From the IMG/VR virus record IMGVR_UViG_3300026488_000040, positions 1-33,395 of that record: a stretch of DNA of 33,395 nt; one strand, given 5' to 3'. The notes under the pieces are model-generated. The model had not been told where the DNA came from, made no database searches, and saw nothing but the letters and a program-made list of their open reading frames with translations. The DNA comes from a virus. This document shows, one piece after another, positions 16,150 through 23,559 of this stretch (positions are counted from its first letter, which is position 1; every line of letters starts with the position of its first letter). A program made the position numbers and the translations under genes.

Positions 16150-16876
16150 TTTTAATTCTTTCATAGTTAGTTTTAATTTTTTCATTAGTTAGAACCAATT
16201 CTTTATAATCATCTGGTAAAGCATCAATTATATCTACACATAGTTGTTGAAACTCTGGTAATACATCCTTGTTGGTTCTTAGTTCCAAAAGATGAACTAA
16301 TGCCCTTAAATTCAATGAATACTGCCCTTTAAACTTAAATGCTTCAGGAAGTGCATATTTAGCAATATCATTGGATTTATGTAAATTAATAAGAAACCTT
16401 ACCTTTTCTAAAGATTCTATTATTTGTAAGTCTGTATAAACATCATTAGTAAAAATAACATACTTTGAAGCCCTAATAACTTCATCATATTTATAAAAGT
16501 CTTTATCAACATAATCATATATTGTAAAAGATTTTTCTTTTTTTAATTCTTTAAGAGTGTATCTTGTTGATTTTATTGTTGGGCTTATACCTATTCTATG
16601 TCTTGACAATTCTTGCAATAAAGCTCTACTGGCTTCTATTTCAAAAACAATCAACGAATGTTCCAAAACGCTTTCGTGCTTCATTTTAAAGCCAACTCTT
16701 TTAATTAAATCAAAATCTTTTATCCCTATATCATCAAAATCTACATCTTCTGTTAAAGGCAACCCATGAAAGTCTCTAATAGGGTCAGTATCACTTAAAT
16801 GATGATTGTTATGACTGTAACGAATTCCGTTTGCTATTAACCATAGTGGTGTTATGTAAATTAGTTTTGCTGACAT
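16130..16876 (-). CDS. thyX: Flavin-dependent thymidylate synthase ThyX
   Basis: This 248-residue enzyme methylates dUMP to dTMP using FAD and methylenetetrahydrofolate. The ThyX signature is at residues 92-106, RHR then IGISPTIK then STRY; the HESVLEH segment (67-73) and DIAKYALPEAF are also typical. The segment LQELSRHRI...KSTRYTLKELKKEKSF and the following region resemble the Helicobacter/Campylobacter form. The spacing in the signature is RHR-X8-S where X7 is usual, a one-residue insertion confirmed in the DNA. Start ATG 16876 follows AAAGGAAAAAA. It is one of the longer segments (16280-16913) free of the dispersed word. Confidence 0.9.
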   Translation of the reverse strand: MSAKLIYITPLWLIANGIRYSHNNHHLSDTDPIRDFHGLPLTEDVDFDDIGIKDFDLIKRVGFKMKHESVLEHSLIVFEIEASRALLQELSRHRIGISPTIKSTRYTLKELKKEKSFTIYDYVDKDFYKYDEVIRASKYVIFTNDVYTDLQIIESLEKVRFLINLHKSNDIAKYALPEAFKFKGQYSLNLRALVHLLELRTNKDVLPEFQQLCVDIIDALPDDYKELVLTNEKIKTNYERIKNDCESN

Positions 16877-16887
16877 TTTTTTCCTTT

Positions 16888-17637
16888 CTAAAATTTAATC
16901 TTATCTCTTCGTTGGTTCTGTTTGTAATAAGGGCAAACATCCTTATATGAACAATAAACTTCACAGTTCATTTTGATTGTATTTCCATTTTTGAGTTTTC
17001 TTATCCATAAATCTTTACATTGTTCAGGGTAAGAACCAACTTGCTCATAATTTTCTAATTGTTCAACTAATTCATTAAACCTTTTTTCAATTTCTTTGTA
17101 GCTGATCGGTTCTAAATCAATAATTTCATAATGTGGCGTAGCATGTCCGTCTTTAATGTTAAAATCAGAACCGTCTTTTAGCACTGCAAATAGCTTAATA
17201 TCATAATCAGAACCAGTGAGTTCTTTCATTAAATATCTATAAACGCTTAATTGCCAGATATAATGATGTTTTGGTTCTTTTCTTAATTGAGATATTGTAT
17301 ATTGTTTTGTAACCTTAATATCATAAAGCACTTTTTCTTTGTTATCTACAATGTCAATAGAACCACTTAGTGTCCATCCATTAGGAAATTTAACCAAAAC
17401 ATCTTTTTCAACCTCAATTTCTGGTTCGTTTTTAATCAGTTCCTGGATTCCTATATGAACCAATGAACCGATAGTTGATTGAGTAAATTTTTCATTGGGC
17501 ATAACTCCATATTTATACCTTAACCATATTTGTAATAATTCATCTCCAAACTGGGAAGCACTAATTTGCTTTGTATTTGGCTCATTGTTTCCCTGATATT
17601 GAGTTTTTTCAATTATTTTCTTGATTATTTTGTTCAC
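16888..17637 (-). CDS. PD-(D/E)XK nuclease, Cas4/RecB-like
   Basis: Using the GTG at 17637 (strong GAAAGGAAAG before it) the protein has 249 residues; an ATG at 17694 is possible but lies 86 bp inside the previous gene. The nuclease core is H61 in GSLVHIGIQ, D95 in SGSIDIVD, D106-x-K108 in YDIKVT and Q129-xxx-Y133. Near the end CEVYCSYKDVC and a cysteine upstream (EQC) resemble the Fe-S cysteines of Cas4 and AddB. Phage proteins of this type process DNA ends for recombination or replication. SSB, a Sak4-like ATPase and a RuvC-like resolvase in the same operon fit a recombination role. The exact polarity is unknown. Confidence 0.82.
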   Translation of the reverse strand: MNKIIKKIIEKTQYQGNNEPNTKQISASQFGDELLQIWLRYKYGVMPNEKFTQSTIGSLVHIGIQELIKNEPEIEVEKDVLVKFPNGWTLSGSIDIVDNKEKVLYDIKVTKQYTISQLRKEPKHHYIWQLSVYRYLMKELTGSDYDIKLFAVLKDGSDFNIKDGHATPHYEIIDLEPISYKEIEKRFNELVEQLENYEQVGSYPEQCKDLWIRKLKNGNTIKMNCEVYCSYKDVCPYYKQNQRRDKIKF

Positions 17638-17884
17638 TTTCTTTCCTTTCAAATCTATTGCAGCCGAAGTTTTCGTCTGTGATAATGTAGTCATAGTTTG
17701 TTGGATTACTACACAATAATCCTCTTTTGGTTTTTATAAGATATTTGCAATTTTTACAAGTTCTATTTTCATAAAAATTTTTTATTTCGGTAATTCCCCA
17801 AATAGCTAAAAATACATTTAGTTTGCCTTCATCATTTGCTTTATTGATTGTTTCAATAATTTCTTCAAATTTAGTTTTTCTCAT
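17609..17884 (-). CDS. Small zinc-binding-like protein
   Basis: The start ATG 17884 has GAAAGGAAAACAA upstream and gives 91 residues; an in-frame ATG at 17899 has weaker support. After a helical N-terminal half, four cysteines in TCKNCKYLI, LLCSNP and FGCNRFE form a compact CxxC...C...C arrangement typical of small phage zinc ribbons. A glutamine/asparagine/glutamate tail follows, encoded in the overlap with the nuclease gene. Function is unknown. Confidence 0.65.
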   Translation of the reverse strand: MRKTKFEEIIETINKANDEGKLNVFLAIWGITEIKNFYENRTCKNCKYLIKTKRGLLCSNPTNYDYIITDENFGCNRFERKESEQNNQENN

Positions 17885-17932
17885 TTGTTTTCCTTTCAAA
17901 TTTAATGCATAGATGCTTCTTTTCTTGTCATT

Positions 17933-18316
17933 TCATTCTCCTTCTAAATTAAATCTACCTGAATTTAAAATATTGCAAATTTTTTGAGCATCTTCTTCTG
18001 TTTTAAAATATATACAACAAGGCAAACAATCAAATTCTGAACAATGAACTTCATATCTTTCATTATCAGAACCACAGTTTTGTTTATATACATACCAGTT
18101 TTGTTTTTTATATTGAAAAACATATCCTCTACTATCAGGACATTCCTGATCCCTTAGAGCTAGGAGTCTTGTATATATCTTGATTTGTTTTAGTGCTTTA
18201 TTTTTAATTTCCTCGTCATTTCTATATAAGCCAAATTCACTAGTATAATCCCCACAATCTGGACTTAATATAAACCAACCTCCTTCTTTTAATTCAATTT
18301 CATCAAAATAAGCCAT
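17933..18316 (-). CDS. Cysteine-rich hypothetical protein, 127 residues
   Basis: Starts at ATG 18316 after AAAGGAGATAAG. The sequence is beta-rich and contains six cysteines, clustered at HCSEFDCLPCC, and ends with a KTEEDAQKICNIL helix. I recognise no family; the cysteines could bind metal. It is 10 bp downstream of the helicase-primase gene and surely cotranscribed. Confidence 0.65.
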   Translation of the reverse strand: MAYFDEIELKEGGWFILSPDCGDYTSEFGLYRNDEEIKNKALKQIKIYTRLLALRDQECPDSRGYVFQYKKQNWYVYKQNCGSDNERYEVHCSEFDCLPCCIYFKTEEDAQKICNILNSGRFNLEGE

Positions 18317-18326
18317 CTTATCTCCT

Positions 18327-20423
18327 TTAATTATATTTTCTTTTTAAACTTGCTAATACAGTTTTTCTTAATTCCTTTTCACTGATTGGTTCTGAAAGCA
18401 TAGAGTTAGCTTTATAAAGCTCTTCTTCTATTCTTTCAAATGAACCAGTTAAATCTCCTATAAAAGAACCGAGTCTGAACAGATTGTTTGATCTGTTTCC
18501 TTCATATGTGTTATTAATGAACCATTTAATCATTCCGCCTATTCTACGATTAACTTCATCTGTGTCATAATCTTTTTCATCAAATTTCTCTATTTGTCTT
18601 TCAATTATTTCTCTCACTTCCGTATCAGGTAAATAAGGAATAACGTCAAATAATTCACCTTGTTGGTTCTTAAATATTTGGCATTCAGGATTTGTAAACC
18701 ACAACCTGTCCTGATTTCTTGTAGATACATCATAAGAACCAACGCTTAATGCTTCACAAACATTAGTTATTAGTTCTTTATGTCTTTCGTTATCTACAAA
18801 GAATTTAGTTTTTGTTGGTAAAAGTATCCTAAATCTATCACAAACTAAACCACCTTTATCTTTTTGATGTGATTTAGTTGTATAGATTAGATACACATAA
18901 TCTTTTAGTTTTTCAATGGTTTCTTGTAACGTAATACCGTTATCAACATCTATTCCTATACAGTTTTGCCCTTCAATAGTTTTATCTGATTTTCTCTTTC
19001 CATTCTCAAAATGGACTAGACAGAAGTTCGACACCTTATCTGACTTAACTAATCTTTCTACAGATTGGTTCTCTCCAAAAAATGGCACTTCCATACTGAT
19101 ATAATCAGTAGTTTTTTCTTTTTTATCAACTTTAGGAATAGATACAATGATTTTATTCAAATCAATTATAGGCATTGGTTCTATTGAAAATGTTTTTATT
19201 TTAGAACCACGCACCTGTAATACCTCATTTTTTCTGTAAGCATATTCTTCTACTAATTTTATGTCTTCATTAAATGTCATCCTATTGAATATATCGCTTT
19301 CAAGTATTTCTGATTTTGTGGCTTTTCCTAATTTTTTAATTACTCTGTATATTCTTCTATGCTGTGGTTCTACATTAAAAAGTTCTAAATTAGTACTTCT
19401 TACGCGTTTATAGAAATTATAAGCATATTCTACGTCATCGTAAGAGATTTGCTTTCTACGATTAAGTAAAGCATGTAAAGCACTTAATTTTAACAATTTA
19501 TCAAAAGAACCAACTTCTGCACTAAATCTTTCATCTTCTTTGTACTTATTGGCAAATTCTACAAGTTCATGATTGATAAGTTCAAGATATTCTTCTGCAT
19601 CTACTGTAAAATATAACTCAGGATAATTTCCTGAATCAACTATTTCTTTGATATATTTGTTTATATATTTTCTTATAAAAGATAAATCAGGCTGTTCATA
19701 ATACTCTGTATCAGTTCTTAATTGAATATCCGTTGGTTCTTGATAATAAATAAAACTTCTTCTGTATATCCCAGAACCAAGTGCTTTAGCAAAATATTCA
19801 TATACCTTTTGATCTCTTTTAAGAGAAGTAGATGAACCGAATATGAGCATATTTGAAACTATTCCATAGATGTTATCATTTATAGAAGATTTAATCACTT
19901 TACCTATAAATCTTCCATCGTAAAGCTCTTTCATTACGTTGAGATTACTATCCCTAATAACATCCATTATTTCTTCGTGAATCAAATTTAAAGAACCAAA
20001 GAAACTTTTAGATAAAGCTAAAGCTCTTAAATATAATCCCTCTTTAGTTCCTTCTATTGTGTTTTCAAAGTTAGGAATATAGTTTTTAATGTTTGTTTGG
20101 AAGCCGTCTATTGTAATTTCATCATCTGTAGGATTATTGGTATTTAGCTCATATCCTTTTGTTATTAGAGCTTTATATTTAAAATTCAAGTCTCCACCAA
20201 ATAGTTTTTTGCATTGTTCATAAACAAAACTCTTTCCTGCTGATGACGGGGCTATTGTTATTCCAAAATAGTTGATGTTGTAGAGTTTGTATTTGTATTC
20301 AACTTTTGGTTGCACAGAACCAAGCACAGATGAAAAAGTAAACCAGAAAGCATTCTCAATAAGTTCTCTTTGAGATACAAATCTTCCTTGTGAATTTATA
20401 TAATTGATGATTTGATTAATCAT
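18327..20423 (-). CDS. Helicase-primase: N-terminal ATPase, C-terminal AEP primase plus PriCT
   Basis: The 698-residue protein has Walker A APSSAGKS (residues 58-65) in a DUF3987-like ATPase region to about 350, then a winged-helix-like segment (RRIYRVIKKLGKATKSEIL). The C-terminal half looks like an archaeo-eukaryotic-type primase: GIDVDNG (D492, D494), YTTKSHQ (S518, H519), DRFRILLP, and SYDVSTRNQDRLWF (D565, R573). It ends with a PriCT-like helical segment (SEKELRKTVLASL). It should prime and perhaps unwind DNA for phage replication. Domain order is reversed relative to the usual primase-then-helicase proteins. Start ATG 20423 follows AAAGGGTAACAT. Confidence 0.82.
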   Translation of the reverse strand: MINQIINYINSQGRFVSQRELIENAFWFTFSSVLGSVQPKVEYKYKLYNINYFGITIAPSSAGKSFVYEQCKKLFGGDLNFKYKALITKGYELNTNNPTDDEITIDGFQTNIKNYIPNFENTIEGTKEGLYLRALALSKSFFGSLNLIHEEIMDVIRDSNLNVMKELYDGRFIGKVIKSSINDNIYGIVSNMLIFGSSTSLKRDQKVYEYFAKALGSGIYRRSFIYYQEPTDIQLRTDTEYYEQPDLSFIRKYINKYIKEIVDSGNYPELYFTVDAEEYLELINHELVEFANKYKEDERFSAEVGSFDKLLKLSALHALLNRRKQISYDDVEYAYNFYKRVRSTNLELFNVEPQHRRIYRVIKKLGKATKSEILESDIFNRMTFNEDIKLVEEYAYRKNEVLQVRGSKIKTFSIEPMPIIDLNKIIVSIPKVDKKEKTTDYISMEVPFFGENQSVERLVKSDKVSNFCLVHFENGKRKSDKTIEGQNCIGIDVDNGITLQETIEKLKDYVYLIYTTKSHQKDKGGLVCDRFRILLPTKTKFFVDNERHKELITNVCEALSVGSYDVSTRNQDRLWFTNPECQIFKNQQGELFDVIPYLPDTEVREIIERQIEKFDEKDYDTDEVNRRIGGMIKWFINNTYEGNRSNNLFRLGSFIGDLTGSFERIEEELYKANSMLSEPISEKELRKTVLASLKRKYN

Positions 20424-20450
20424 ATGTTACCCTTTCTTTCTAACTTAATC

Positions 20451-20475
20451 ATCAGAACCAAGTGGTGGTTCTGAT
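20451..20475. repeat. Perfect inverted repeat of the dispersed word between ssb and primase genes
   Basis: ATCAGAACCA (20451-20460) and TGGTTCTGAT (20466-20475) form a 10-bp stem with a 5-base loop in the 120-bp gap between the SSB-like and primase genes. No U tract follows on the transcribed strand, so attenuation, RNA processing or protein binding are possible roles. Upstream in the same leader is an 8-codon frame (20497-20523) with a strong AAAGGAGG site. Confidence 0.7.
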
Positions 20476-20543
20476 TGTTAAATTAGAATTATTTTTTTAA
20501 GGTCCTTCATCACCAGTAAACATTACATCCTCCTTTTGTGGAA

Positions 20544-21167
20544 TTAGAATTGAATATCATCAGTATTTGTTTGATTGTTGTTTGACTGGTTGTTTGATTT
20601 TTCCTCAATAATTGGGCGTTTTTCAATTCTTTTAGCAAGTTTTTCTTTGCACTCTTGGTTCTCTACACAACATACATCAACAAGTTGTAAAGATATTCCT
20701 TCAGAACCATCTTGTTTTTCATATTTTCTGTGTCTTATGCCTATAGCAACTTTTTTGCCAATTAATTCTTTAAATATTCCGACTTCTTTTTGCTGACCAA
20801 AAATTTCTACATATCCTTTTTGAGGAATTAATTCATTTACTCTTTTATCTGCACATTTGGCAATTTTATCCAGAAGCATTAATCCTGTATAATATCCACC
20901 TTTTGAATTTTTAGTCTGTCCATCTTTGTTTTTAATCATTCTTTGAACATCCCAGCCTGTAAGGTTAATTTCAATATCATTAGGAAATTCACCATGAGAA
21001 CCAACAAGTCCAAAAAATGTAGTTCCACCTTGTGTTTTATCAACAAAAATTTGTTCTATTGTAACTTTATACACACCTGGTTCTGGTAATTTGAATTCTC
21101 CAAAGTTTTCTTGTTCTTTTTCCTGTTCTTCCAATTCTGTTATATTTACTTGATCTAGCCAGCTCAT
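20544..21167 (-). CDS. Single-stranded DNA-binding protein
   Basis: The 207-residue protein shows an OB-fold-like beta-rich core (PGVYKVTIEQIFVDKTQGGTT), a basic middle, then an asparagine/glutamine linker and an acidic tip TDDIQF. The tip closely mimics the DDDIPF tail by which bacterial SSBs recruit partners. Length, tail and its place between replication and recombination genes support an SSB role. The core could equally be a DUF669-like phage SSB; I cannot separate these. Start ATG 21167 has AAAAGGAGTAAAT. Confidence 0.75.
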   Translation of the reverse strand: MSWLDQVNITELEEQEKEQENFGEFKLPEPGVYKVTIEQIFVDKTQGGTTFFGLVGSHGEFPNDIEINLTGWDVQRMIKNKDGQTKNSKGGYYTGLMLLDKIAKCADKRVNELIPQKGYVEIFGQQKEVGIFKELIGKKVAIGIRHRKYEKQDGSEGISLQLVDVCCVENQECKEKLAKRIEKRPIIEEKSNNQSNNNQTNTDDIQF

Positions 21168-21178
21168 ATTTACTCCTT

Positions 21179-21430
21179 TTATTTATTTAGTTTTTCTTGA
21201 TATTCTTCAAGTTCCATCCAAGCCTTTATGGCTTCTTCATCATTGTCAAAAACTCTAACTACCCATTTGTTCTTTAACCAACCGAACACATAATAGAACC
21301 AAGTATTGTTTTCTTTTAGAGGATAAAAACAACTTGTTCTTGTTTTGGTTGGTTCTCTGTTTAAGCGATTGAATTGCTTTTTTAAATATTGTTTGTGTTC
21401 ATAAGGAATTTTATTTATGTCTAGCTCAAT
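21179..21430 (-). CDS. 83-residue protein apparently initiated at AUU
   Basis: An 84-codon open frame fills the space between two operon genes but has no ATG, GTG or TTG near its 5' end. The strongest ribosome site in the window, AAGGAGGTGA, lies six bases before an ATT codon (21430-21428), as in infC, and the frame is closed by TGA just upstream of it. The product begins with (M)ELDINKIPYEHKQYLKKQF, has a tryptophan-rich centre (NTWFYYVFGWLKNKWVVRVF) and an acidic helical end. The dispersed word is read as EPT and WF. Function is unknown. A sequencing error in the start codon is the alternative. Confidence 0.62.
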   Translation of the reverse strand: MELDINKIPYEHKQYLKKQFNRLNREPTKTRTSCFYPLKENNTWFYYVFGWLKNKWVVRVFDNDEEAIKAWMELEEYQEKLNK

Positions 21431-21444
21431 TTTTCACCTCCTTA

Positions 21445-21951
21445 TTAGATATTGCAATTTTGATTTAGTTCTTTTATGAGATTATCTTTTTCTTCTTGCC
21501 ATTTTATACGTTTTTCGGCTTTTTGTATTAAAGAATCTATTTGTTTTAATTTTTCTTCAACTGCTTTTATGCTATCTGCTTCAATTTTAATATTAAAGAC
21601 TTTTCTTGTTCTTATATTAAAGAAAAATTTTATATCGCCATCATTTATTTCATAAGTATCATTGTTTCTCCAATTTTTAAAAATAGTTATTTTTTCTGGC
21701 TCATTCTGTTCAAGTTCTTTTAATCTTTTAATTTTTTTATTGATTTTATCAATTTGTTCTTTGAGAATCTCTTTAACAAAATCAATTTCATTTTTTGTTG
21801 GTTCTTTCTTATCAAAAACTAAATCATTAAAAACAACCAATTCCTGCCCACATTTTGTTTTTATTGCTAATTTTTTTTCATTTGTCATTCCAAAATGTAA
21901 ATCTTTATCTTCTAATAAGTAATCCAAATTAGCTCTTAGTTTAATGCTCAT
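21445..21951 (-). CDS. Coiled-coil hypothetical protein, 168 residues
   Basis: Starts at ATG 21951 after AAAAGGAGAATAA. Residues about 50-85 and 125-165 form charged coiled coils (KEILKEQIDKINKKIKRLKEL) around a small beta-rich middle. I recognise no family. It is one base from the Sak4-like gene and probably coupled to it, so a recombination accessory role is possible. Confidence 0.68.
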   Translation of the reverse strand: MSIKLRANLDYLLEDKDLHFGMTNEKKLAIKTKCGQELVVFNDLVFDKKEPTKNEIDFVKEILKEQIDKINKKIKRLKELEQNEPEKITIFKNWRNNDTYEINDGDIKFFFNIRTRKVFNIKIEADSIKAVEEKLKQIDSLIQKAEKRIKWQEEKDNLIKELNQNCNI

Positions 21952-22629
21952 TTATTCTCCTTTTATTTTATTTATAATTTTTTGCATATCATACAATTCA
22001 TCTGTGTCCTTAATTATATTAGGAATACCGAAATCTTTTAATCTGTTTTTTCCTATACTGTCTTCTGTTGGTTCTGAAATAAGAATCCTATGCCCTTCAT
22101 TATCTACAATCAAATGACCTACAAAATCAAAATAGCTGGGAAGCATCATTTTGAATTTGTTGGCTTTATACATAGGAAATTTTTTAAGAGAACCACCGTC
22201 AGCTATGTCTTCCTCAAGACAAGTGATGATAATATTTTTGTTTAATTGTAAAATATCTTCGAGTCTTTGTCTTGAAACTGTATCAAAATCTCCCCAGAGT
22301 TTCATAGAGTCTTTTTTATCTGGATACATTTTAGACAATGCAACAAATAGCATTTCTCCATATCTTGTTAATGAATCAATAACAATAGTTTTATATTTTG
22401 TATCTTCTTTGAGATATTCTAATACTTTTCTGAATTCTCCAGCATCATTGATAGGCACAATATCAATATCTTTGTTTTTTACTGAAGCACTGCCTTTTTC
22501 AAGATCAAGAAATAAAGCATTTTTTACAGAACCGGCAAGATATGTTTTACCGATTCCAGATTTTCCAAACAAAAGTGCCTTAAGGTTTTTAGATATCAGG
22601 TCCTTAGGTTTCATTATATTTAGTTTCAA
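21952..22629 (-). CDS. Sak4-like RecA-fold ATPase (AAA_24)
   Basis: The TTG at 22629 has AAAGGAG six bases upstream and directly follows the preceding stop, so it is preferred over the ATG at 22647; this gives 225 residues. Walker A is GKSGIGKT (22-29) and Walker B is KTIVIDSLT. The short RecA-like core and context match phage Sak4/AAA_24 proteins, which anneal or pair single strands with SSB. Nearby SSB, Cas4-like nuclease and RuvC-like resolvase complete a recombination set. ATPase assignment is firm; strand annealing is by family analogy. Confidence 0.8.
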   Translation of the reverse strand: MKLNIMKPKDLISKNLKALLFGKSGIGKTYLAGSVKNALFLDLEKGSASVKNKDIDIVPINDAGEFRKVLEYLKEDTKYKTIVIDSLTRYGEMLFVALSKMYPDKKDSMKLWGDFDTVSRQRLEDILQLNKNIIITCLEEDIADGGSLKKFPMYKANKFKMMLPSYFDFVGHLIVDNEGHRILISEPTEDSIGKNRLKDFGIPNIIKDTDELYDMQKIINKIKGE

Positions 22630-22630
22630 C

Positions 22631-22825
22631 TTAGCTCCTTTCTTCATTTTTTATTTCTTCTCTAATAAAAGAACCAACAAACCATCTATCATCATTAAAT
22701 GATATAACATCTTTTAAACCTGTTTTAGTTTCTACTTCTACTGAAATTCTGTCAACCCTTGGTTCCGATTTTAAATAATCATTAATTAGAACCAACAGTT
22801 CTTTTTGTGTTAGTGTTATTGTCAT
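22631..22825 (-). CDS. Small hypothetical protein, 64 residues
   Basis: ATG 22825 follows AAAAGGAGTAAACA and overlaps the previous gene by 4 bp. The sequence (TITLTQKELLVLINDYLKS, then VSVEVETKTG-like beta strands) suggests a helix plus beta sheet. No domain is recognised. Its last codons include the ribosome site of the Sak4-like gene. Confidence 0.65.
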   Translation of the reverse strand: MTITLTQKELLVLINDYLKSEPRVDRISVEVETKTGLKDVISFNDDRWFVGSFIREEIKNEERS

Positions 22826-23130
22826 TGTTTACTCCTTTTACAATTTTCTATTTCTTCCTGCAATTCTTCAACCCAAGAAGAGAACCACTCAATGCAGTCA
22901 GTCATATCATCAAACAACTCATCAATTCCTATTTTATATTCACCAATTGTTTTGTCTTCATATTCATCTATTCTTTCGTGATACCTTACAGGCACTGTTA
23001 ATTCAAGAATAAATGAGTTTTGATTTCTTTTGATTAATTCAGGGATAATTACATCCCTTTCTTCTTTTGCTTTTTCTATGGCTTCATCAAAATCTTCTGT
23101 GTGAACAGAAAAATAGTATCTGCTTTTCAT
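22822..23130 (-). CDS. Acidic hypothetical protein, 102 residues
   Basis: Starts at ATG 23130 after AAAAAGGATGAAAA, overlapping the prior gene by 4 bp. A beta strand (SRYYFSVHTEDF) leads into helices; the C-terminal half is very acidic with many Glu and Asp and three Trp/Phe. No family is recognised; acidic small phage proteins sometimes mimic DNA, but that is speculation. Confidence 0.63.
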   Translation of the reverse strand: MKSRYYFSVHTEDFDEAIEKAKEERDVIIPELIKRNQNSFILELTVPVRYHERIDEYEDKTIGEYKIGIDELFDDMTDCIEWFSSWVEELQEEIENCKRSKQ

Positions 23131-23309
23131 TTTTCATCCTTTTTCCATCTCCATAATGAAGTAATTACATCATAGTCTTTGTAATCTATATCTGTTTTTA
23201 TCACATTTTGAATAACTATTTCCACTTCATATCCTTGACTAACCCATTGTCTGATTTTCTTTTGAGTATCTATAACAGATTCACACATACAGATAAATTC
23301 TTTTTTCAT
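23127..23309 (-). CDS. Small hypothetical protein, 60 residues
   Basis: The ATG at 23309 has AAAAGGAGAGAAA and is preferred over an upstream in-frame ATG at 23408 that lies inside the membrane-protein gene. The product, MKKEFICMCESVIDTQKKI then VEIVIQNVIKTDI, fits a small alpha/beta fold. It overlaps the next gene by 4 bp. Function is unknown. Confidence 0.62.
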   Translation of the reverse strand: MKKEFICMCESVIDTQKKIRQWVSQGYEVEIVIQNVIKTDIDYKDYDVITSLWRWKKDEK

Positions 23310-23320
23310 TTTCTCTCCTT

Positions 23321-23512
23321 TTAGTGAAATATTATATATATGATTATCAATACAGCCCATGTTATTAACGTAAAAAACAATGTTGTAATAGGCAGTGGAG
23401 GTCCCCATCCATTTTCTTTACAATCTTTAAAAATTAAACAAAAAATTGGTATAGCTAATAAACCTAAAAAAATCAAAATACTTCCTAATGTAAGATGAAT
23501 TGTAAATTCCAT
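23321..23512 (-). CDS. Two-pass membrane protein, 63 residues
   Basis: ATG 23512 follows AAAGGACAACAA. Two hydrophobic spans are clear (residues about 8-28, LGSILIFLGLLAIPIFCLIF, and 42-62, ITTLFFTLITWAVLIIIYII), separated by a short loop with Lys, Asn and Pro. It lies in the early leftward operon, away from lysis genes, so a host-takeover or exclusion function is as likely as any. There is no known family. Confidence 0.65.
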   Translation of the reverse strand: MEFTIHLTLGSILIFLGLLAIPIFCLIFKDCKENGWGPPLPITTLFFTLITWAVLIIIYIIFH

Positions 23513-23559
23513 TTGTTGTCCTTTTAGTGAATTTTCATAAATAGAACCAAGAGAGGGAA

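Noticed and set aside
17902-17931. Nine-codon frame MTRKEASMH with a good ribosome site
   Set aside because: Too short to judge; the ribosome site may be the chance end of the preceding gene (LEGE).
22151-22702. 183-codon frame on the plus strand
   Set aside because: Opposite the Sak4-like ATPase gene, whose motifs are clear; a shadow frame.
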